DNA from: Buchnera aphidicola
Lineage (GTDB): Bacteria > Pseudomonadota > Gammaproteobacteria > Enterobacterales > Enterobacteriaceae
Length of the DNA stretch: 64,000 nt
Direction: 5' to 3'
Assembly (NCBI RefSeq): GCF_900128725.1
Contig: NZ_LT667500.1
Span: forward strand, 310,001-374,000
This document shows positions 58,467-64,000 of the stretch, piece by piece; position 1 is the first letter of the stretch; each line of letters opens with the position of its first letter. A program made the position numbers and the translations under genes. The notes beneath the pieces are model-generated. The model was given only the letters and a program-made list of their open reading frames with translations. It did not search any database and was not told the DNA's origin.

Positions 58467-60218
58467 ATGGAAGAAAAACAATATTCTTCATGGAAGTTAA
58501 TAAAAAGATTATTAACTTATTACTCCAAAGAAAAATATTTACTACTATTTTCGTGCCTATTGATTGTATTAGCTACAATAACAGAAATTTCTAGCCCTAT
58601 AATATTGAGTAATTTTATTAAAAATATTTTACATTGTCATAATATAAAAACCAAAAAAACCTTATATTTCATTATTTATTTTGTAGTCTTACAAAGTCTA
58701 TCCTCATTGTTTTATTATCTTTATACTATAGTTTTTAGCTCTCTTTCAGCGAAAATTATAAAAACCATAAGAATCGAAATGATGGAAATAGCACTACGAC
58801 AACCAATGAAAATATTTGATCAACAACCAATTAATTCAATAATTACTAAAATAACTAATGATACCGAATCCGTACAAGAATTCTATGAGACGATAATATC
58901 ATCTTTTCTCAAAAGTATTATATTATTTAGCATGATACTAGCCGCTATGCTTATGCTAGAATGGCATATGGCGTTACTAAGCGCCTCTATAACTCCTTTT
59001 TTACTAATAATAGTCATAACTCATCAGCGCTATAGTAAACCCGTAATAAAACAAATAAAAAAGTATATATCACGAATGAACAATACTGTTCATGAAATTA
59101 TTAATGGAATTGTAGTGATTCAGCAATTTAATCAAGAAAAAAATTTTCTAAAAAAAATCGAAAAAATTAATAACCACAATTACTTAAATAAAATGAGGAT
59201 ATTAAAAATTGATGCACTATTGTTACGACCATTATTAACCTTAATATCTACTATAATACTATCATCGATTATAGTAATATTAAAAATTTTTCCCATGAAA
59301 AATTTAGAAATAAGCGTTCTACACACATTTATTAACTATATTCGTTATCTTAATGAACCTTTGGTAGCAATTACAAATCAACAAACTATACTTCAACAAG
59401 TCCTAGTTTCTTCTGTAAGAATTTTTAAATTTATTGATTCTCCTATAGATACATATGGTTATAATTCTGTTCCTTTAAAAACAGGTAAAATTACATTTCA
59501 TAACGTATCTTTTTCTTATCCTAATACCGATAAAGTAATTTTAAAAAATATCAATATTAATATACCAGACAAAAGTTATATCGCGTTAGTAGGAAAAACA
59601 GGAAGCGGCAAAACAACATTGTCTAACTTAATTCTCAAATATTATACAGCTACTCAAGGAGAGATACTCTTAGACGGAAAACCTATAGATACCTTTGCAA
59701 ATTCGGTTCTACGAAAACATATTTCTATAGTACAACAGGAACCGACGATTTTATACGATAATTTGATTAAAAATATATCGTTAGGAAGAAACATTAAACA
59801 AAAAAAAATTATAAAAGCTTTGCACCAGAGTCAGCTAAAAAAGCTTGTAAATTCCTTACCAGAAGGATATATGTCTGTATTGGGTAAAAAAGGCAATAAT
59901 TTATCTCAAGGACAGAAACAAATGATTGGAATTGCTAGAATATTAGTCTCTCAACCAAAAATATTAATTTTCGATGAAGCAACAGCAAGCATAGATTCAG
60001 AATCAGAACAAAAAATACAAAAAATATTGTCTTCTATTAAAAGAAAATCAACAATTATTGTTATAGCTCATAGACTATCTACCATAGTAAAAGCAGATAC
60101 AATTGTTGTTTTAGATAAGGGGAAAATTATCGAAATGGGAAGTCATGATCAATTGATAAAAAACAAAAAATTATATTATAAAATGTATACACATCAAAAT
60201 AATTATACGGACATATAA
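58467..60218 (+). CDS. mdlB: ABC transporter, membrane/ATPase half-transporter MdlB
   Basis: Partner of MdlA. The 583 residues (E. coli 593) show six membrane helices (the first around 26-48), then Walker A GKTGSGKTTLSNL (about 378), the signature LSQGQKQMIGIARIL (about 482) with Q for the first G, Walker B ILIFDEATASID and H-loop IAHRLST. A GAGGG ribosome-binding site precedes the ATG. One of the few transporters in the window; Buchnera genomes keep few, so its retention is informative. Confidence 0.95.
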   Translation: MEEKQYSSWKLIKRLLTYYSKEKYLLLFSCLLIVLATITEISSPIILSNFIKNILHCHNIKTKKTLYFIIYFVVLQSLSSLFYYLYTIVFSSLSAKIIKTIRIEMMEIALRQPMKIFDQQPINSIITKITNDTESVQEFYETIISSFLKSIILFSMILAAMLMLEWHMALLSASITPFLLIIVITHQRYSKPVIKQIKKYISRMNNTVHEIINGIVVIQQFNQEKNFLKKIEKINNHNYLNKMRILKIDALLLRPLLTLISTIILSSIIVILKIFPMKNLEISVLHTFINYIRYLNEPLVAITNQQTILQQVLVSSVRIFKFIDSPIDTYGYNSVPLKTGKITFHNVSFSYPNTDKVILKNININIPDKSYIALVGKTGSGKTTLSNLILKYYTATQGEILLDGKPIDTFANSVLRKHISIVQQEPTILYDNLIKNISLGRNIKQKKIIKALHQSQLKKLVNSLPEGYMSVLGKKGNNLSQGQKQMIGIARILVSQPKILIFDEATASIDSESEQKIQKILSSIKRKSTIIVIAHRLSTIVKADTIVVLDKGKIIEMGSHDQLIKNKKLYYKMYTHQNNYTDI

Positions 60219-60260
60219 AACATATGATATATGATTAAGGAAATATATTTTATAATACCT

Positions 60261-60358
60261 GTTAGAGGACTTCGTAATACCTACACCATTTAAATTGGCT
60301 GCTTCTTTCCAGACCTGACCAGTTGTTTAAAATAATAGAATTACAAACATCCTCTAAC
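60261..60358 (-). ncRNA. ffs: 4.5S RNA (signal recognition particle RNA)
   Basis: The SRP RNA binds Ffh and directs membrane proteins to FtsY and the Sec machinery. On the minus strand the hallmark domain IV reads CTGGTCAGGTCTGGAAAGAA followed by GCAGCC, matching E. coli CAGGTCAGGTCCGGAAGGAA with GCAGCC: the symmetric loop, the GGAA tetraloop and the asymmetric loop are all there. The ends GTTAGAGGA and TCCTCTAAC pair over nine bases and set the limits at about 98 nucleotides (E. coli 114). It lies antisense between mdlB and dnaX; in E. coli ffs is also in the mdlB-dnaX neighbourhood. Exact 5' and 3' ends may differ by a few bases. Confidence 0.93.
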
Positions 60359-60373
60359 AAAAAATTAATAATC

Positions 60374-60395
60374 AAAAAAAAAAAAAAAAAAAAAA
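60374..60395. repeat. poly(A) run of 22 bases upstream of dnaX
   Basis: The longest homopolymer in the window, between ffs and dnaX (a T run upstream of ffs on the other strand). It may influence promoter bending for either gene. It is also a hard region to sequence, so the length may be approximate. Confidence 0.7.
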
Positions 60396-60493
60396 TAAAA
60401 TTTATTTCACTCATAATTAAACATGAATCAATTAAACAAGTCAAGATAAATTTAATATCATTAAAACATTTGTTTCGTTATTAAGAGCATAAA

Positions 60494-61609
60494 ATGAAAT
60501 ATAAAATACTATCCAATAAATGGAGACCACAAACGTTTGATCAAATTATTGGTCACAAATATATTATAAAAATAATAAAAAATAGTCTTGATTTAAAGCG
60601 TATCCACCAATCCTGGTTATTTTCTGGAATGCATGGAGTTGGAAAAACTACTATAGCACGCATATTGGCTAAAAGCTTAAATTGCAAAACAGGAATTACA
60701 TCTCGGCCATGCAGAATTTGTTCACATTGTATAGATATAGAAAAAGGAAAATTTCTAGATTTTATAGAATTAGACGCAGCTTCAAAAACAAAAGTAGAAG
60801 ATATTAAAATAATACTAGATTCTATACAATATCCGCCAATACAGGGAAGGTTTAAAATTTACCTCATTGATGAAATACATATGTTATCCCGACATAGTTT
60901 TAATGCTTTATTAAAGGCGTTAGAAGAACCTCCTCGATATATTAAGTTTATTTTAGCTACTACACATTTAAATAAAATACCTGATACTATAATTTCAAGA
61001 TGTTTACATATTAACTTATTACATATTAGCCTAATAAAGATATCTAGATATTTAAAAGATATACTAGACCAAGACAACATCCATATTGATGAAGAAATAT
61101 TAAACGCAATCTCTAATTCTGCTCAAGGCAGCATTAGAAACGCCTTAAATACTCTAGAACTCATCACTTCTTCTATGCAGGAAAAAAAATTAAAAAAAAA
61201 AAATATTTATAAAATATTAGGCGTTTTTGATAAAAAAAAAATATTTATTTTAGCTGATAACATTATTAATAATAATATTAACAATATTTTCAAAATATTA
61301 GATGACGTCGAAAATATGGGTATACAATATGATCAGATAATATTATCCTTAATTACTTTTTTTCACAATTTATCAATAATAAAGATTACCGAGTCCCTAA
61401 AAGATTCTCCAAAAAAAAATTTGTCTGTATATAATCACAAAATTTATATTTTATCCAAAAAAATTCTCTTTAAAGATACACAGATTTATTGTAAAATCCT
61501 TATTCAGGGAAGAAAATACTTAAAATATTCCCCTAATCCCAGAATAGGCATTGAAATAATATTTCTTCAAATATATCAATATATAAAAGAAAACAATAAT
61601 TTTCAATAA
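60494..61609 (+). CDS. dnaX: DNA polymerase III gamma-type subunit DnaX (no tau domains)
   Basis: The ATPase of the clamp loader. The product is 371 residues, against 643 (tau) and 431 (gamma) in E. coli. KWRPQTFDQIIGH, Walker A GMHGVGKTTIARILAK (about 43), the four-Cys zinc site (CKTG...CRICSHC), DAASKTKVED, Walker B LIDEIHMLSRHSFNALLKALEEPP and sensor ISRC are intact. The protein ends right after domain III (RIGIEIIFLQIYQYI). Domains IV and V, which bind DnaB and Pol III alpha in tau, are missing, and no -1 frameshift signal is needed. ybaB follows, as in E. coli. Confidence 0.95.
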   Translation: MKYKILSNKWRPQTFDQIIGHKYIIKIIKNSLDLKRIHQSWLFSGMHGVGKTTIARILAKSLNCKTGITSRPCRICSHCIDIEKGKFLDFIELDAASKTKVEDIKIILDSIQYPPIQGRFKIYLIDEIHMLSRHSFNALLKALEEPPRYIKFILATTHLNKIPDTIISRCLHINLLHISLIKISRYLKDILDQDNIHIDEEILNAISNSAQGSIRNALNTLELITSSMQEKKLKKKNIYKILGVFDKKKIFILADNIINNNINNIFKILDDVENMGIQYDQIILSLITFFHNLSIIKITESLKDSPKKNLSVYNHKIYILSKKILFKDTQIYCKILIQGRKYLKYSPNPRIGIEIIFLQIYQYIKENNNFQ

Positions 61610-61732
61610 TATAAATATATTCAATAAAAAAAGAAAATTATTGATAAAGGTTATTTCTCAAAAAATAATTTAACAACTAGGATATAACATTAATATTTTA
61701 ATTATATATTCTACTCACAAAAAAAAGAAAAA

Positions 61733-62044
61733 ATGTATACTACAGAAAAAATAAATGAAATTTTGCAACAAGCAAAAAATATGCAGAAAAAAATAGAAGA
61801 CATCCAAAAAGATATTAGCATAGCCGAAATTACTGGACAATCCGGGGCAGGCCTAGTAACCGTGGTAATGACTGGAAATTATAATTGTAAATACATTAAA
61901 ATAAATAGCGAAATTATAGATGCAAAAAAAAAAACATTTCTACAAGATTTAGTTGCATCTGCTATTAATGATGCGATACAAAAAATAACTAAATTACAAC
62001 AAAAAAAATTATCCTTAGGGCCAGGTTTATCCGATTCTTCCTAA
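61733..62044 (+). CDS. ybaB: nucleoid-associated protein YbaB/EbfC
   Basis: A small dimeric DNA-binding protein. The 103 residues match E. coli (109): N-terminal helix with AKNMQKKIEDIQKDI, ITGQSGAGLVTVVMTGNYNCKYIKI in the beta region, LQDLVASAINDAIQKI, and a C-terminal LGPGLSD. In E. coli it follows dnaX and precedes recR and htpG; recR is absent here. Confidence 0.95.
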   Translation: MYTTEKINEILQQAKNMQKKIEDIQKDISIAEITGQSGAGLVTVVMTGNYNCKYIKINSEIIDAKKKTFLQDLVASAINDAIQKITKLQQKKLSLGPGLSDSS

Positions 62045-62086
62045 ATACAATCAAGAAAATAATAACAAAATACTATTAAAATCAGA

Positions 62087-62092
62087 TATAAT
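62087..62092 (+). promoter_or_regulatory. TATAAT-type -10 element upstream of htpG
   Basis: A perfect TATAAT lies 57 bases before the htpG ATG, but in such AT-rich DNA this match is weak evidence and no good -35 hexamer is visible. A heat-shock (sigma-32) CCCC-type -10 element is not seen. Confidence 0.25.
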
Positions 62093-62148
62093 ATCCTGTA
62101 GATCAATTATTTGGTAAAAATATTTTTTAAAATAAATGGAATTTAAAA

Positions 62149-64000
62149 ATGCAAAATAAAAAAACTCACGCCTTTCAATCAGAAGTAAAAGAGTTGCTCC
62201 ACATTATGATCCATTCCTTATATTCTAATAAAGAAATTTTTTTAAGAGAACTAATATCCAACGCTTCTGATGCGATAGAAAAAATTAGATTCGAAAAACT
62301 CTATCATCCTGAGAAATATACCAATCATTCTTACAGTCCAAAAATACAGATTTCAGTCAATAAAAATAAAAAACAAATTATTATTTCGGATAACGGTATT
62401 GGAATGCAGTACAAAGAAGTAATAAAAAATTTAGGAACCATAGCTAGATCAGGAACTAAATCATTTCTGAGTAAAATTAACAATATCGAAAATAAAGAAA
62501 AAAATGAATTTATTGGCCAATTTGGAGTGGGATTTTATTCTTCTTTCATAGTCTCAAACTCTGTATCTGTTTTTACTAAACATGCTTTAAGTCAAGAAAA
62601 AACAGGTACTTTATGGACGTCGGAAGGAAAAGGAGATTATTCTGTTGAGGTCGTCCCAATAGAACTACACGGCACTAAAATTATTTTATCCTTAAAACCA
62701 GAGGAAGAAACATTCTTAGAAAATTGGAAGATTAAGCAAATTATAAAAAAATATTCTGATCATATAGCGGTGCCTATAGAAATAGAAAATTATGATGAAA
62801 AAACAAAAATTTTTTCTTGGGAAAAAATTAATGAAGCTCAAGCGTTTTGGGTCCAAAATAAAAAAGAAATTACCAAAGAAGCTTATCAAAAATTTTATAA
62901 ATATATAACAAATGATTCCGAAAACCCTTTAATCTGGAGTCATAATAAAGTTGAAGGAAATCAAGAATATATTAGTTTGTTATACATTCCGAAAAAATCT
63001 ACTTGGGATATGTGGCACAGAGAAAATAAACACGGTTTAAAGCTATATGTTAAAAATGTATATATTATGGACGAAGCAAATCAATTTTTACCTAATTACT
63101 TACGCTTTGTAAAAGGAATTATTGATTCTCAAGACCTTCCTCTGAATATTTCGAGGGAAATACTGCAAGATAGTTCAATTACTGTAGTGTTGCGTAAATC
63201 TTTAACAAAAAAAATACTAAAATTATTAGAGTCTCTCTCTCAAAAAAATAAAAAAAAATATCAAAAATTTTGGAGCTCTTTTGGTGTAGTATTTAAAGAA
63301 GGCGTAGCAGAAGATACAGAAAACAAAGAAATAATTTCTCGTTTATTACGCTTTTCATCTATTAAAAACAAAGAAAATACATTATCTCTAGAAGAGTATG
63401 CGCAAAAGATGATAGAAGGTCAAAAAAAAATATACTTTATAACCGCTGAAAGCTATCAATCTGCTATAAATAATCCGCATTTAGAAATTTTTAAAGAAAA
63501 AAACATGGATGTATTATTACTTTCAGACAAAATAGATGAATGGATGATGAATTATTTACCTGAATTCCAAAATATAAAATTTCAATCAGTAAGCAAAACA
63601 GATACGTCAATCGAAGAATTTATTTCTAAAAAAAATACCCCCGATGAAACATGTAATAAATTTATTCAAAAAATAAAAACAATATTAAAAAATACTGTCA
63701 AGGATGTTAGGATCACGTATCGTTTAAAAAATACGCCCGCTATCGTATTAACCGATTCTAATGATATGAGCACTCAAATGGCGAAAATGTTCAGCGCAGC
63801 AGGACAACCTGTTCCCCCAATAAAATATATACTCGAAATAAATCCTAATCACCCATTAATAAAAAAAATACAGAAAATAGAAAATAAAGAAAATTTTCAT
63901 AATTGGATAAAAATATTATTTGAGCAATCAATTTTAGCAGAAAAAGGTAGTTTAGATAACCCTCATAAATTTATTAAGAGAATTAATCATTTATTTTTAT
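62149..64000 (+). CDS. htpG: chaperone protein HtpG (Hsp90), last codons beyond the window
   Basis: The bacterial Hsp90. From ATG 62149 the frame is open for 617 codons to the window end (E. coli 624 residues), so only the last few codons are missing. The N-terminal GHKL ATPase has ELISNASDA (about 40), ISDNGIGM (about 83) and GQFGVGFYSSF (about 124). The middle domain shows LPLNISREILQ (about 336), and the C-terminal dimerisation domain ends near FIKRINHLFL. A TGGA ribosome-binding site precedes the start. Confidence 0.97.
   Translation, partial: MQNKKTHAFQSEVKELLHIMIHSLYSNKEIFLRELISNASDAIEKIRFEKLYHPEKYTNHSYSPKIQISVNKNKKQIIISDNGIGMQYKEVIKNLGTIARSGTKSFLSKINNIENKEKNEFIGQFGVGFYSSFIVSNSVSVFTKHALSQEKTGTLWTSEGKGDYSVEVVPIELHGTKIILSLKPEEETFLENWKIKQIIKKYSDHIAVPIEIENYDEKTKIFSWEKINEAQAFWVQNKKEITKEAYQKFYKYITNDSENPLIWSHNKVEGNQEYISLLYIPKKSTWDMWHRENKHGLKLYVKNVYIMDEANQFLPNYLRFVKGIIDSQDLPLNISREILQDSSITVVLRKSLTKKILKLLESLSQKNKKKYQKFWSSFGVVFKEGVAEDTENKEIISRLLRFSSIKNKENTLSLEEYAQKMIEGQKKIYFITAESYQSAINNPHLEIFKEKNMDVLLLSDKIDEWMMNYLPEFQNIKFQSVSKTDTSIEEFISKKNTPDETCNKFIQKIKTILKNTVKDVRITYRLKNTPAIVLTDSNDMSTQMAKMFSAAGQPVPPIKYILEINPNHPLIKKIQKIENKENFHNWIKILFEQSILAEKGSLDNPHKFIKRINHLFL

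Noticed and set aside
62087-62092. Other TATAAT-like hexamers as promoters across the window
   Set aside because: They occur by chance in DNA this AT-rich; without -35 partners or mapped starts they cannot be supported.

Overview
The window looks like part of the chromosome of Buchnera aphidicola, the obligate aphid endosymbiont, or a very close relative. It is extremely A+T-rich. It is filled with short homopolymer tracts. It holds only single-copy genes whose best matches are E. coli housekeeping proteins, usually in E. coli neighbourhoods with the intervening genes removed. I see no phage, insertion sequence, CRISPR array, toxin or secretion cluster. Keeping biosynthetic genes for host-essential compounds (aroQ, asd, lysA) while losing regulators is typical of a nutritional symbiont. 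A full-length polA suggests an aphid lineage other than the classic pea-aphid strain, which as I recall keeps only the 5' nuclease part (inference from memory).

Layout. 1-9.5 kb: aroQ end, rluD (frameshifted), alaS-csrA, tRNA-Ser and tRNA-Arg, rsmE, then zapA, rpiA and a metT-leuW-glnU-like tRNA trio on the minus strand, then glnS. 9.9-18 kb: eno, polA, engB, typA, ygfZ. 18-28.3 kb: prfB with its programmed +1 frameshift, lysS, lysA, miaB, ybeY, leuS, holA (two frameshifts). 28.4-34.3 kb: tusA, asd, a 1.1-kb gene-free stretch, pgk-fbaA, mscS. 34.4-43 kb: recC (frameshifted), recB, recD (frameshifted), initiator tRNA. 43-49 kb: nusB, tusE, and the cytochrome bo3 operon cyoABCDE on the minus strand. 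49-64 kb: bolA, clpP-clpX-lon, ppiD, mdlA-mdlB, 4.5S RNA, dnaX, ybaB, htpG (its last codons run off the window).

The genes serve translation (five aminoacyl-tRNA synthetases, RF2, TypA, RNA modification), replication and repair (Pol I, RecBCD, DnaX, HolA), proteostasis (ClpXP, Lon, PpiD, HtpG, SRP RNA), glycolysis (eno, pgk, fbaA), respiration (bo3 oxidase) and lysine/aromatic provisioning.

The most interesting signal is a repeated one. Four genes (rluD, holA, recC, recD) are interrupted at five places inside or next to A tracts of 9-15 bases, and in every case exactly one extra A restores a full-length protein of family-typical size. This fits RNA-polymerase slippage at poly(A) tracts, known from insect endosymbionts, but homopolymer undercalling during sequencing would look the same. 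Other points: RF2 has NPF instead of SPF as its stop-codon tripeptide; Pol I has lost all its proofreading carboxylates; a 23-bp perfect inverted repeat encloses tRNA-Arg; the initiator tRNA has an unusual A1:A72 pair; several genes start at TTG or GTG.
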